From: Pseudomonas sp. Bout1
Lineage (GTDB): Bacteria; Pseudomonadota; Gammaproteobacteria; Pseudomonadales; Pseudomonadaceae
Assembly (NCBI RefSeq): GCF_034314165.1
Contig: NZ_JAVIWK010000001.1
Coordinates: 4,727,001 to 4,791,000, forward strand
Length of the DNA stretch: 64,000 nucleotides
Direction of reading: 5' to 3'
This document shows, piece after piece, positions 1 through 9,900 of this stretch. The position numbers and the translations under genes were made by a program. Numbering within the stretch: position 1 is the first letter of the stretch; each line of letters begins with the position of its first letter. The notes beneath the pieces were generated by a model. The model had not been told where the DNA came from, ran no database searches, and saw nothing but the letters and a program-made list of their open reading frames with translations.

Positions 1-1698
1 AGCACTGATAAACAGTCCCTTCCCGCCCCGGATCGCTCCCCATCCGTCAGTGCGCAGCTCAAACCCTTCCCCGCGTTTTTCGCGCTTGGCATCCACCAAA
101 TGCCCAAGATTCAACTGGCTCTTGCCACTGTGCTCAGTACTGAGCTTGACGTGCTCCTGCCCCCGCGTGTCGTCCATGCGCAACTTGTTGTTCGACGGTG
201 TGCGCAGCACGTTGCGTTTGTAGTTGCGCAAGGTCACGTGATCCACGTGTTCGCTGTCGTGCAAGGCATGGGCGATGTAGGGCCGGTCCGGGTCGCCTTG
301 TTCAAAGGCGATGGCCACTTCGGTGCCGGCAATCAGTGGCAGGTGCAGGCCGTGGGTATCGCCCGCGTACGGGCGGGCCAGGCGCAGCCACATGCTTTCC
401 TGGCCGGGTTTCCAGGTGTCGCGGTCGAACAGGAAGTTCACGCAGTAGCGCCCTTCCAGGTCGATTTCGGCGTGAGGGTCGTTGGCCTGCGGGCTGGTGA
501 CGCGGGCCGGGAGGGTGCCGGCGATTTGCGGTTTGTCTTTCAGCTCCGGACGAAAACATACGGTTTCCGAGTAGGGAATGGCCTTGAAGCTGACGTCGAA
601 ACTGCGGTCGCGGGCGGCGCGGGTGGTCAGTTGGGTGATCACCGCGCCGGCGGCAAAGGCCTGTGGCGCGCCGCCGGATATTTTGAGTACCTGGCCGGGC
701 GCCAAGGTGGCGCTGCTGCTGACGCCGCTGAGTTGCGTCTGGCCGTTGAGGTAACGCTCGTGGCGCAACCGGGCGTAAAAGTAGCCACTTTCACTTAGCA
801 GGTCTTCGTCATAGGCGTAACGGTCGCCCATTTCTGTGTAGGGTTCGGCGTAGTGGTAAGCCTCGCCATAGGTGCCGCGGGCGCCACGGGTTTGGTCGAT
901 CTCGCCGTTCAAGTGGGCGGTGGCCACGCGGTGATGGTAGGTGCGGATATTGACGCGCTGCTCCACCACTTGATGGCTGGATTGCAAATTCCACACACCG
1001 TCTTGGCCGGTGCTGCTGAGGCCGGAGGGCGGGCGGTAGGCAAGCTCGACATTGAACTGGTAATGACGTTGGTCGTCGTGGAATTCCACCACGTCGATAT
1101 TCAGGCGTTCGTCGCGGGTGAAGCGGTACCAGATGCCCACATCGGCCAGCAGGCGGCTGATGAAGGCCAGGTCGCTTTCGCCGTATTGCATGACCTGTTG
1201 GCGCTTGGGGTATTCGCGTACGAGGTTGAAGAAGAAGTCCTGGCCTTCAAAGTCGTGGCGGCTGCGCAGGATGCTTTCGACAATTTGCGGGACTGTCTGG
1301 TGTTGGTAGATGCGAAACTGTCGGCCGTGACGCAGCAGGGCAAAGTGCGGTTCAAGGGTGATTTCGTAGCGGGCTTCATCAGCAGAACCCGACAGGCGTT
1401 TGAAGCCGGTGACCACGCCATGCAGCGTGCGCAATGGGCCGGTAACCGGCGGGATGTAGCGGCGCATCGGCGGTTTTTGCGGTGCGCCGTACAAGCTGAA
1501 CGTGGCGTTTTGACCGAGCATTGTTTCAGCGGCGATGTCACCGTCGAGGCAGGTGAATTCCACGCGGTAGCTGAACAGTTCGCTCAGGCCTTCGGTGCCC
1601 TCGAAGGCAAGAACGTCGAGCACAGCATTCACGTCGCGAACGGTGAGTTTGTGGCGGCTGTGGTCGAAGAAAAAACTGGGTAATACGCTGGAGGTCAT
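1..1698 (-). CDS. vgrG: Type VI secretion tip protein VgrG (3' end beyond the window)
   Basis: The reverse strand is open for 566 codons from an ATG at 1698 to the first base of the window, so only the N-terminal part is present. The protein opens with MTSSVLPSFFFDHSRHKLTV and contains the phage-gp27-like region (motifs GFKRLSG, ESILRSRHDFEGQDFFFN, GESDLAFISRLLADVG). The gp5-like OB fold with EGRYCVNFLFDRD and the HGLHLPLIAGTEVAIAFEQGDPDRP motif follow, then the start of the beta-helix spike (STEHSGKSQLNLGH). VgrG trimers sit on the tip of the T6SS tube and carry effectors. No other T6SS core gene is visible, so this may be an orphan vgrG whose effector gene lies beyond base 1. Any C-terminal effector extension cannot be judged. 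Confidence 0.93.
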   Translation of the reverse strand, partial: MTSSVLPSFFFDHSRHKLTVRDVNAVLDVLAFEGTEGLSELFSYRVEFTCLDGDIAAETMLGQNATFSLYGAPQKPPMRRYIPPVTGPLRTLHGVVTGFKRLSGSADEARYEITLEPHFALLRHGRQFRIYQHQTVPQIVESILRSRHDFEGQDFFFNLVREYPKRQQVMQYGESDLAFISRLLADVGIWYRFTRDERLNIDVVEFHDDQRHYQFNVELAYRPPSGLSSTGQDGVWNLQSSHQVVEQRVNIRTYHHRVATAHLNGEIDQTRGARGTYGEAYHYAEPYTEMGDRYAYDEDLLSESGYFYARLRHERYLNGQTQLSGVSSSATLAPGQVLKISGGAPQAFAAGAVITQLTTRAARDRSFDVSFKAIPYSETVCFRPELKDKPQIAGTLPARVTSPQANDPHAEIDLEGRYCVNFLFDRDTWKPGQESMWLRLARPYAGDTHGLHLPLIAGTEVAIAFEQGDPDRPYIAHALHDSEHVDHVTLRNYKRNVLRTPSNNKLRMDDTRGQEHVKLSTEHSGKSQLNLGHLVDAKREKRGEGFELRTDGWGAIRGGKGLFISA

Positions 1699-1746
1699 TC
1701 CTTGAATCTCTGGTTCTACGAGAGACCAGAGAGTAAAGAGTAGCTA

Positions 1747-1866
1747 TCAGCGATTAATGTCAGAAGGTTCCTCTTTACAAGCAGGGTGCTTCCCAATCCG
1801 CTTTTCTTCTGCCTTCGACTTCATCAACCCGCAGTTGGCCTTGCCCGGCGCCTGATCCTCAGGCAC
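1747..1866 (-). CDS. Possible small ORF or 3' gene remnant
   Basis: A 39-codon reading frame starts at a GTG at 1866 and reads VPEDQAPGKANCGLMKSKAE and onward to a TGA at 1747. It is charged, with plausible codon use, and has two cysteines. It begins just downstream of a REP pair, so it could be the tail of a gene whose front was lost, or chance. It matches no family I know. The rest of 1699-1988 holds only the REP pair. Confidence 0.2.
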   Translation of the reverse strand: MPEDQAPGKANCGLMKSKAEEKRIGKHPACKEEPSDINR

Positions 1867-1878
1867 AACACCAATCAA

Positions 1879-1967
1879 ATGTGGGAGCTGGCTTGCCTGC
1901 GATAGCATCACCTCGATGTATCTGCTGTACCGAGGTGCCTGCATCGCAGGCAAGCCAGCTCCCACAT
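1879..1967. repeat. Head-to-head REP pair
   Basis: GTGGGAGCTGGCTTGCCTGC at 1881 is repeated in inverse orientation ending at 1967, separated by about 40 bases that include a second short inverted match (ACCTCG/CGAGGT). This is the usual Pseudomonas REP doublet, and it lies just downstream of the emrB-type gene, where it may act as a transcript 3' end. Confidence 0.9.
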
Positions 1968-1988
1968 TGATCGAGCTCGGCCTTTCGA

Positions 1989-3518
1989 TCAGTGGCCCGA
2001 TGCCGCCGGCCCGGCCTTCGCCGCAAACGGTGGTTTTGCCAGCCATACAATCACGATCAACCCCATGAACATCCACCCCAGCAATGTGAAGTAATCCACG
2101 GTAGACATCATGTACGCCTGGCTGGTCAGGATCTGGTCCAGTTGCGCATACGCCTGGTGCCCTGCCCCGCCCAGCGCATTCAGCGCGTCGCGGGTGGCCG
2201 AGTCGTAGGTGGTCATGTTTTCGCTCATGTAGGCATGGTGCTGGTCTGCCCGGCGAATCCAGATCCAGGTGGTCAGCGACGCCGCAAAGCTGCCGCCCAA
2301 CGTCCGCAGGAAAGTCGCCAGGCCCGCACCGTCGGCGATTTGCGCCGGTGGCAGGTCGGACATCAGGATGCTCAAGGTCGGCATGAAGAACAGTGCCACG
2401 CCGATCCCCATGAACAGCTGCACCAGGGCGATGTGCTGGAAGTCCACTTCGTTGGTAAAGCCGGCGCGCATGAAGCAACTCAAGCCAATCGCCAGGAACG
2501 CCAACCCGGCCAGCAACCGCAGGTCGAACTTGTGCGCATATTTGCCCACGAACGGCGACATCAACACCGGCAAAATCCCGATCGGCGCCACCGCCAGGCC
2601 CGCCCAGGTGGCGGTGTAGCCCATCTGGGTTTGCAGCCATTGCGGCAGGATCAGGTTGATCCCGAAGAAGCCCGCGTACCCAAGCACCAATACAATAGTG
2701 CCGATCCGGAAGTTGCGGTAGGCGAACAGCCGCAAGTTGACCACCGGGTGCTCGTCGGTCATTTCCCAGATCACGAACACCGCCAGGGCGATGGCCGAGA
2801 TCACCGCGCCGATGATGATGAAGTTCGACTCGAACCAGTCCAGGTCGTTGCCCTTGTCGAGGATGATCTGCAACGCGCCGACGCCGACGATCAGGCTCAA
2901 CAGACCGACGTAGTCCATCGGCTGGTAGCTGGTGACCACCGGGCGTTTCTTCAGTTGGGAACGCACCACCATCACCGCAAAGATGCCGATGGGTACGTTG
3001 ATAAAGAAGATCCACGGCCAGCTGTAGCTGTCGGTAATCCAGCCACCGAGAATCGGCCCGGCAATCGGCGCCACCACCGTGACCATCGCCAGCAGCGCCA
3101 GGGCCATGCCGCGCCTCGCGGGCGGATAGACCGCAATCAGCAGCGTCTGGGTCATCGGGTACAACGGGCCGGCGACCAGGCCTTGCAGCACCCGAAAGCC
3201 GATCAGCTCGGGCATCGAGGTGGAAATACCGCACAGAAACGAGGCCAGCACAAACAGGATGGTGGCCCACAGAAACAGCTTCACCTCGCCGAAACGACGG
3301 CTCAACCAACCGGTCAGCGGCAGCGCGATGGCGTTGCTCACGGCAAACGAGGTGATGACCCAGGTGCCCTGCTCCGAACTCACGCCGAGGTTGCCGGAAA
3401 TCGTCGGCAACGCCACGTTGGCGATGGTGGTGTCGAGCACCTGCATGAAGGTCGCCAGGGACAAGCCGATGGTGGCCATCAGCAAGCTGGGCGGCGTGAA
3501 GGAGGCGTTATTGCTCAT
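1989..3518 (-). CDS. emrB: EmrB/QacA-type drug:H+ antiporter (MFS, DHA2)
   Basis: The 509-residue protein has the 14-helix layout of DHA2 drug antiporters. Motif C-like LLAMVTVVAPIAGPILGGW and the motif A region LTGWLSRRFGEVKLF are present, and the N-terminus FMQVLDTTIANVALPTISG is typical of the EmrB family. It should sit in the inner membrane and export substrates through the adaptor and outer-membrane channel encoded upstream. The start ATG overlaps the adaptor stop by one base (TAATG), which implies translational coupling. It is the last gene of the marR-oprM-emrA-emrB operon. The substrate cannot be read from the sequence. Confidence 0.93.
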   Translation of the reverse strand: MSNNASFTPPSLLMATIGLSLATFMQVLDTTIANVALPTISGNLGVSSEQGTWVITSFAVSNAIALPLTGWLSRRFGEVKLFLWATILFVLASFLCGISTSMPELIGFRVLQGLVAGPLYPMTQTLLIAVYPPARRGMALALLAMVTVVAPIAGPILGGWITDSYSWPWIFFINVPIGIFAVMVVRSQLKKRPVVTSYQPMDYVGLLSLIVGVGALQIILDKGNDLDWFESNFIIIGAVISAIALAVFVIWEMTDEHPVVNLRLFAYRNFRIGTIVLVLGYAGFFGINLILPQWLQTQMGYTATWAGLAVAPIGILPVLMSPFVGKYAHKFDLRLLAGLAFLAIGLSCFMRAGFTNEVDFQHIALVQLFMGIGVALFFMPTLSILMSDLPPAQIADGAGLATFLRTLGGSFAASLTTWIWIRRADQHHAYMSENMTTYDSATRDALNALGGAGHQAYAQLDQILTSQAYMMSTVDYFTLLGWMFMGLIVIVWLAKPPFAAKAGPAASGH

Positions 3519-4738
3519 TAGCGTTGCGCAGCCTTGGGAGCGGCGACGCTGTTGTCATGAATCAACTGCGTGATCATGGCGTCAGCTTCGGCCAATTGGC
3601 GATCGTAGACATTGGTGGTGAACGAGGCCTTTTGCGGCGCCTGCTGGGCCAATACCGGGCCACTCTGGTCGTGCAGGTCGACGTTGACCACGGTGGACAA
3701 GCCCACCCGCAGCGGGTGCCTGGCCAACTCATCGGCGTTCACGTGGATACGCACCGGCACCCGTTGCACGATCTTGATCCAGTTACCGGTGGCGTTCTGC
3801 GCCGGCAGCAAGGCAAACGCACTGCCGGTACCCGCGCCGAGGCTGTCGACGGTGCCGCTGAATTTTACGTCGCTGCCGTAGATGTCAGACTCAATGTCCA
3901 CCGGCTGGCCGATACGCATATTGCGCAGCTGGGTTTCCTTGAAGTTGGCGTCGATCCACAGTTGGTCCAGCGGAATCACCGCCATCAATGCGGTGCCCGG
4001 CTGAACCCGCTGGCCCAGTTGCACGGTACGCTTGGCCACGTAGCCGGTCACCGGCGCGATCAGCGTGCTACGGGCGTTGGCCAAGTAAGCCTGGCGCAAC
4101 TGCGCGGCGGCAGCCTGCACGTCCGGGTGGGACGAAATCACGGTGTCATCCACCAATGCGCTGGTGGTCTTGAACTGCTGCTCGACGTTGGCCAAGGCAT
4201 TTTGCGCCGAGGTCAGGTCATCACGGGCGTGGGACAGTTCTTCTTGGGAAATTGCCCCGCCGGCCGCCAGGTTTTTCCGGCGGGTGAAGTTGTCCTGGGC
4301 CTTTTGCACATTGGCTTTCTGCGCCAGTACCTGGGCTTTCATGCCGTCGACGTTACTGTACAAGCCACGCACCTGGCGCACAGTGCGGGCCAAATTGGCT
4401 TGTGCACTTTGCAGGCCGACCGCGGCGTCGTTGGGGTCGAAGTTGATCAGCACCTGGCCTTCATGCACCAGGTCGCCATCGTCGGCGCCGATGCTCACCA
4501 CGGTGCCGGTGACCAGCGGGGTGATTTCCACCACGTTGCCGTTCACATAGGCGTCGTCGGTGCTTTCGCTGAAGCGGCCATACAGTTCGTACCAACCCCA
4601 CACGCCCACCACGCCGAGGATGACGATCAGCGCCAGGACAATCAGCATGACTTTGCGTTTGCGCGGGTTGCTGGTGGTATTGGGTTGTTCAGCCTTGTTT
4701 GTTTCAGGAGCGTTGTTGCTGGTTTCGGCAGTGGCCAT
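3518..4738 (-). CDS. emrA: EmrA/HlyD-family periplasmic adaptor
   Basis: The 406-residue protein has a hydrophilic N-terminus and one membrane helix at about residues 28-50 (VMLIVLALIVILGVVGVWGW). A biotinyl-lipoyl-like half follows (DAYVNGNVVEITPLVTGTVV), then a coiled-coil hairpin at about 95-195, the matching half (STLIAPVTGYVAKRTVQLGQ) and a beta-barrel domain. These are the marks of EmrA adaptors, which link an inner-membrane MFS pump to a TolC-like channel. The gene sits between the outer-membrane channel and pump genes, 15 bases after the former. Confidence 0.93.
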   Translation of the reverse strand: MATAETSNNAPETNKAEQPNTTSNPRKRKVMLIVLALIVILGVVGVWGWYELYGRFSESTDDAYVNGNVVEITPLVTGTVVSIGADDGDLVHEGQVLINFDPNDAAVGLQSAQANLARTVRQVRGLYSNVDGMKAQVLAQKANVQKAQDNFTRRKNLAAGGAISQEELSHARDDLTSAQNALANVEQQFKTTSALVDDTVISSHPDVQAAAAQLRQAYLANARSTLIAPVTGYVAKRTVQLGQRVQPGTALMAVIPLDQLWIDANFKETQLRNMRIGQPVDIESDIYGSDVKFSGTVDSLGAGTGSAFALLPAQNATGNWIKIVQRVPVRIHVNADELARHPLRVGLSTVVNVDLHDQSGPVLAQQAPQKASFTTNVYDRQLAEADAMITQLIHDNSVAAPKAAQR

Positions 4739-4753
4739 GACAAGTACCTTGAA

Positions 4754-6217
4754 TTATTCAGTGCGCGTGGCTGGGGTGGTCGAGGCCACGTTTTCGGCGT
4801 GGAAACCGCCGCCCAGGGCCTGCATCAATTGAATCGAAAGATCGATTTGCTCGGCATTCAGGGTCGCCAACTGACGTTGGGCCTGGAGTAGTTGCTGTTC
4901 GATGCTGAGTACGTCCAGGTAATTCCCGATACCTGAGCTGTAACGCTGGACCCCGGTGTCGTAGGACTGCTGCGCAATGTCTGCCGCATGTTGCTGGGCC
5001 TGGATCTGCCGGCCGGTCTCGCGCAGTTGCACGAGGGTGTTGCCGATATCGCCCAAGGCTTGCACCAGGGTTTTGTTGTACTGGGCCACGGCCAGGTCGT
5101 AGTCGGCATCGCGAGCATCGAGGTCGGCGCGCAAGCGGCCGCCGTCGAAGATCGGCAGCGAGATGGTCGGCGCAATGCTGAAGAAACGGCTGGCCGAACC
5201 AAACATTGCATCCCCCAGCAACGACTCGGCCCCGGCGCTCGCGCTCAGGTTGAGGTTGGGGTAGAAACGGGTCTTGCTGGCCGCGACATCCTTGCTCGCC
5301 GCCTCCACACGCCAGCGCGCGGCGATCAGGTCTGGACGACGGCCCACCAGTTCGGCAGGCAACACGGACGGCACGGCGACGGCGCTGGGCTTGAGCACGT
5401 TAGGGCGGACCAGTTCGCCACCACGGTCCGGGCCTTTGCCGAGCAACACGGCGAGGGCGATCTTGGCGCTCTGCAGTTGTTTTTCGGCATCGATCAGTTG
5501 CGACTGGGAGCTGGCTTCCAGGCTTTCGGTTTGCTGGTACTGGTACTGGCTGTCGATCCCGGAGTTCAGGCGACGCTGGCCCAGGTCGAGCATCTGCCGG
5601 GTACGCTTGAGGTCATCGTTGGCCAGGTCACGCACGATATGGGCCTGGCCCAGGTCGCTGTAGGCCTTGGCGACGTTGGCGGCCAGGGTCAGGCGCGCGG
5701 CCTGTTGGTCGACTTCGGCGGCGCGGGCCTGGCCCAGCGCGGCTTCCCAGGCGGCGCGCTGGCCACCCCACAGGTCGAAGTTGTAATTGAAGCTGGCCCC
5801 GATGTTACGCACGGTGGCGTAGGCATCGCCCTGGCCCAGCGGGTCCTGGTCCTTGGCCAGGCGCGAACGGCTGATGCCGGCGCTGGCGTCCAGGGTCGGC
5901 ATGCGCGCCGCATCGGCGGCATAGGCAGCGGCTTCGGCCTGGTGGGCGCGCGCGCTGGCTACTTGCATGTCGGGACTGTTTTGCAGGGCTTCCTGGATCA
6001 GGCCATCCAGTTGCGGATCGCCCAGGTTTTTCCACCAGTCAGCGGTGGGCCAGGCGGCGCTCGACAGGGTCACGCCACTGAGGGACTTGCCGGTTTGCAG
6101 AGTATTGGCTTCGAGGCGTTTGCCTTCTGTGTTCAAGCCGCTGAAATTGGCACAACCGGCCATAGTCATGGCCACCAGCACAAGGCTGAGGCCGGCACGC
6201 AAGGAGCGATTGTTCAT
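4754..6217 (-). CDS. Outer-membrane efflux lipoprotein, NodT/OprM family
   Basis: The 487-residue precursor has a lipoprotein signal ending in the lipobox MAGC (cysteine about residue 22). Two OEP repeats follow, each with long alpha-helical coiled coils (PDMQVASARAHQAEAAAYAA; RRPDLIAARWRVEAASKDVA). The RRPDLxAAxxxxxAA motif is diagnostic of RND/EMR outer-membrane factors. It forms the exit channel of the tripartite pump. Its ATG overlaps the marR stop by four bases (ATGA). Confidence 0.93.
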   Translation of the reverse strand: MNNRSLRAGLSLVLVAMTMAGCANFSGLNTEGKRLEANTLQTGKSLSGVTLSSAAWPTADWWKNLGDPQLDGLIQEALQNSPDMQVASARAHQAEAAAYAADAARMPTLDASAGISRSRLAKDQDPLGQGDAYATVRNIGASFNYNFDLWGGQRAAWEAALGQARAAEVDQQAARLTLAANVAKAYSDLGQAHIVRDLANDDLKRTRQMLDLGQRRLNSGIDSQYQYQQTESLEASSQSQLIDAEKQLQSAKIALAVLLGKGPDRGGELVRPNVLKPSAVAVPSVLPAELVGRRPDLIAARWRVEAASKDVAASKTRFYPNLNLSASAGAESLLGDAMFGSASRFFSIAPTISLPIFDGGRLRADLDARDADYDLAVAQYNKTLVQALGDIGNTLVQLRETGRQIQAQQHAADIAQQSYDTGVQRYSSGIGNYLDVLSIEQQLLQAQRQLATLNAEQIDLSIQLMQALGGGFHAENVASTTPATRTE

Positions 6218-6687
6218 GCACCACCTACCCGCTGAATGGTGATGGGGTCACCCGCAGCTATCAGAATTTTCTTCAAGATTTTTTCCAGGGTTTGCAATTC
6301 ACCCGGTTCCAGCGCGCCCGCCAGTTGGTTCAAGGCCTGGGCGCCGATGTGCGGCAGCATGTCGGCCACGCGCTGGCCTTCCACGGTCAACACCAGTTGC
6401 ACCTGGCGCCGGTCCTGCTCGGAACGCTTGCGCGCCAGCAGGTCCTTTTGCTCAAGACGGTCGAGCATGCGGGTCATGGAGCCGCTGTCCAGCGACAGGT
6501 TGCGGCACAACTCGGCCGGGGTGTCGACGCCGTACTGGGCCATGATGATCAACACCTTGAACTGCGCGGCAGTGATGCCGTGGGGCTCCATGTGCGTGTC
6601 GATGATCTTGTCTTTGAGCAGGGCTGCCCGGCCCAGCAGCAGGCCGAGGTGGCAGTTATGGAAGTTTTCGGGGGAAAAGTGTTTCAT
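6214..6687 (-). CDS. MarR-family regulator of the efflux operon
   Basis: The 157-residue protein has a MarR winged helix with the recognition region GVDTPAELCRNLSLDSGSMT and the wing LARKRSEQDRRQVQLVLTVE. As first gene of the emr-type operon it resembles EmrR/MprA, which represses its own operon and releases DNA on binding small phenolic or drug-like ligands. Three copies of a palindrome centred on TGCCTAGGCA lie within 150 bases upstream and are the likely operators. The ligand is unknown. Confidence 0.9.
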   Translation of the reverse strand: MKHFSPENFHNCHLGLLLGRAALLKDKIIDTHMEPHGITAAQFKVLIIMAQYGVDTPAELCRNLSLDSGSMTRMLDRLEQKDLLARKRSEQDRRQVQLVLTVEGQRVADMLPHIGAQALNQLAGALEPGELQTLEKILKKILIAAGDPITIQRVGGA

Positions 6688-6703
6688 CGAGACCTACCTT
6701 CTA

Positions 6704-6842
6704 ACTGCCTAGGCACGGCTGACAGGCCGAGCGTACGTTCAACGCAGAATTAGGATCTGTTGAAAACAGCAGCAACAATCGAGACTCTGCTATTAACTGC
6801 CTAAGCAGTGAATGTGTGTCACGATGTTACTGCCTAGGCAGC
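6704..6842. promoter_or_regulatory. Three TGCCTAGGCA-type palindromes, probable MarR operators
   Basis: The palindromes are TGCCTAGGCA at 6706-6715, ACTGCCTAAGCAGT at 6796-6809 and ACTGCCTAGGCAGC at 6829-6842. The first lies 18 bases from the marR start codon. The second and third are 33 bases apart centre to centre, about three helical turns, so they lie on the same DNA face. The pattern fits dimeric MarR repressors controlling their own operon. Confidence 0.7.
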
Positions 6843-6920
6843 GAATGTCAAACGAATAGTTAGGTTGCTTGCTAATTAGTCGATAAGTGGCGAGCAGCCT
6901 GGGTGCGGATGGGCAAAAAA

Positions 6921-6944
6921 TGTGGGAGCGCGCTTGCTCCCACA
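6921..6944. repeat. Short REP-like hairpin downstream of tamB
   Basis: TGTGGGAGC and GCTCCCACA form a 9 bp stem with a 6-base loop. It lies 35 bases past the tamB stop and resembles one REP half; it may end the tamAB transcript. Confidence 0.6.
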
Positions 6945-6978
6945 ATGGGTCGGCGATGCGGCACAGGCCGTGGCCTGA

Positions 6979-9900
6979 CTAGAAATCCCGCTTGTAGAAA
7001 ATATCCAGGGAGCTGGCCACGCCGCTGGCCACTTCCAGGTACACCTTTTTACTCAGCAGGTAGCGCAAGGCGATGGTGTTGGCCGGTTCGAACACGCCGA
7101 CGCCATAACGCAGGCTGAGTTTCTCGGAGATCTTGCCGCTGGCCACCACCGCAGTGTTGGTGCCACTGCCCTGGGTATCCAGTTCAAAGTCCTGGATGCC
7201 CAGGTTCTTGGCAATGTCCGATGTCACCCCCGCGCTGCCCATCAACCCAAGCCCCAGTGCCGCCTGGGCCAGCATGTTGTTGTCTTCGCCGGTGGTGCTC
7301 AGTGGGCGACCGAGTACCAGGTAGGACAGCGCCTGCTCCTGGCTCATGGCCGGCTCGGAGAAGATTTGCGTGGTGGGCTGTTCGGCGCTGCCGCTGAGGC
7401 GAATACCGGCGGTCACGTCATCCGTCTGGCGGATGGCTTCGATGTCGAGGTATGGCTGGTCAATCGGCCCGGCGAACAGCAGCCGCGCACGGCGCACCGT
7501 GAGCCGCTGGCCGTAGGCGCGGTAGCGGCCGTCGTTGAGCCAGAGTTCGCCACGGGTGTCCATGTTGTCGCCGATGTGCACGTGGCCTTGCAGGTTGGCG
7601 GTGAGGCCGAAACCGGCGAAGCTCAGTTTGTCCTTGCCCACCTCCACGTCGATGTCCATCGCCATGGCCATGGGCGGCTTGCCCTCTTCGGTCTGGCTGC
7701 CGACGATCACCGTGTCATCCGAGACCTTGACCGTCGACGGCGGCAGTTCACGCACGGTGATCTCGCCCTTGGGGATCTGCACCTTGCCGGAGATCGCCAG
7801 CTTGTCGTTCTTCATGCTGATTTTCAGGTCGGGCGCCACTTCCAGGGTCGCGTAGGGCTCTACCGTGACCGGCAGTTGCGTGCCTTGCAGCGCGATGTCC
7901 ACCGCCAGTGCCTGGCCCCAATCGATCTGGCCCTTGACGGTGCCCTGCCCGGCCTTGCCACTGCGCCAACCGCCATTGAGTTGCACGCTTTCACCGGCAA
8001 TCAACGCCTGGATATTCAGGCCTTCGAAGCTTACGGGCAGCTGCGGACCGGAGATTTCGCCGCCGACCAGGTTGACGCTGCCGTTGACCTGAGGCGCCAG
8101 CAGGCTGCCGCCGATTCGCCCGCTCCCGTTGAGCTTGCCGTTGAGCTTCTCGACCATCGGTACAAATGGCCGGGCCACGGCGAGGTCGAGGCCGGCCAGG
8201 GTGAAATTGCCGGTGACCGGTTTGTTCTTCGCCAGCGGGTTGATCTGCGCCTGCAACAGCAACTCGCCGAGCTTGCCGCCACGGAAGTTGAGCTGGGTGT
8301 CGATGCGCGTGGGGTTGAGGGTGGTTTCCAGCTTCAGGGTGTCATAGGGGAAATCCAGCCACTGGTCCTTGTCCTTGACCCGCAGGGTGCCGCCGCTGGC
8401 GTCCACCGAGATCACGCCCTTGGGGCCGCTGGCCGGCAGGTCGAGTTGCACGTCGGCATTGAGCTTGCCCTGCCAGGCGAAATCCTTGGGCAACCACTGC
8501 GCCAGGCTCTCGATGGGGAACTGCTTGAGGTGGTAACGCAGCTTGGGCTCGGGCATCAGGCGCTGGTCTTCACCGCACAAGCTTGCGGGGCCGGAAACCC
8601 AGCAGTGGGCCGCAAAGGTCAGCTTGCCATCGGCCATGCGCTCGATTTTCGCCGGGGCTTGCAGCTTCCAGTCCTGGCCACCCGCTTGCACATCACCGCT
8701 GGCCAGGCGCCCGCGCCAGTTGCCTTGGTCGAGTTTGCCGTCCAGGGCCAGGGCCAGCTTGAGCAGCGGGCCTGCCAGGTCGAGCTGGACTTTCTGGTTT
8801 TTGATGTCGCCCTGGGCGCTGGCGGTGAACGTGCCGACCTGGGTTTCTCCGGCCTGGATGCCACTGCCTTTCAGGTCGATCTTGGCGCGCTGGGCGTTAT
8901 CGAGGTTCGCGTCCAGGGTCAGGTTTTGCAGGCGATTGTCTTCAAAGGCCAGTTGCTGGCCCAGCAGGTTGAGCTTGCCTTGCGGCGCTTGCAGGGTGCC
9001 GGCGACGTCGAGGCGGCCGGTCATCTGCCCGCGCAGTTGCGGCCAGAGCTGGGCGAGGCGCGTCAGTTTGATGTCGATCTGCCCGGCCAGCCGCTGTTGC
9101 AGGCTGCCGCTGCCGTAGATGCGGTTGTCGCCCAGGCGAATGTCCAGGGTGCCGAGGGTCCATTGCTCGCCTGCGCCTTCAGCCTTGGCCTGGAGCACGG
9201 CGGGTTGGCCGCGCAGACGGCCCTTCAGGTCCAGGTCGGCGTTGAGCTTGAGCTGCTCGTTCTTCATTTCACCCTTGCTGCGCAGCGGGCCGGCCAGAGT
9301 GCCCGGCAACTCCGCGACCCAATACGCCGGGTTGATCGCCGAAAGGTCGAGCGCCGTGTCCCAGGCGATGCCATCGGCAAACTGCAGGTTCAGGTGGCCT
9401 TCGGCCTTGCCTTGGCCGGCAGCGAGTTTCAGCTCGGGCAGGAACACTTGCTTGAGGTCGCCACTGAACGGGCTGGCCAGGCTGAATTTGCCCGCCGGGC
9501 CGTCGAGGTCGGCCTTGAAGTTGCCAAGGTAGTTGCCATCCTTGTAGGAGACCTCGCCATTGAAGGTACGCAAAGCGACTTGGGGTTCGTCGATCACCGG
9601 GTACAGGCGATGCCAGGGGAAGTCCAGCCAGTCGATTTTTGCGTCGGCGCTGAAGCCTTGCTGCCAGTCCAGATTGGCACTGAGCTTAAGGCTTTGTTTG
9701 TCGCCGGCGTTCAAATCCAGCCCGGCGATCTGCGCGCCCTTGGCGTCGACCTTGCCTTGCAGCAACAGGTTCACCGGGCCTTTTTCCGCAGGGAGTACAG
9801 CATTGCCCAACAGTTGGTAACCGTTGCTCAGGTCGCCCTTGGCCGTCAGGTCCAACTGATTGAGCTGCAAAGTATCGGGCAAGTCGGCGCTGGGTTTGAA

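Noticed and set aside
3524..4891. A 455-codon frame antisense to emrA
   Set aside because: Lies opposite a clear gene and has no recognisable domain.
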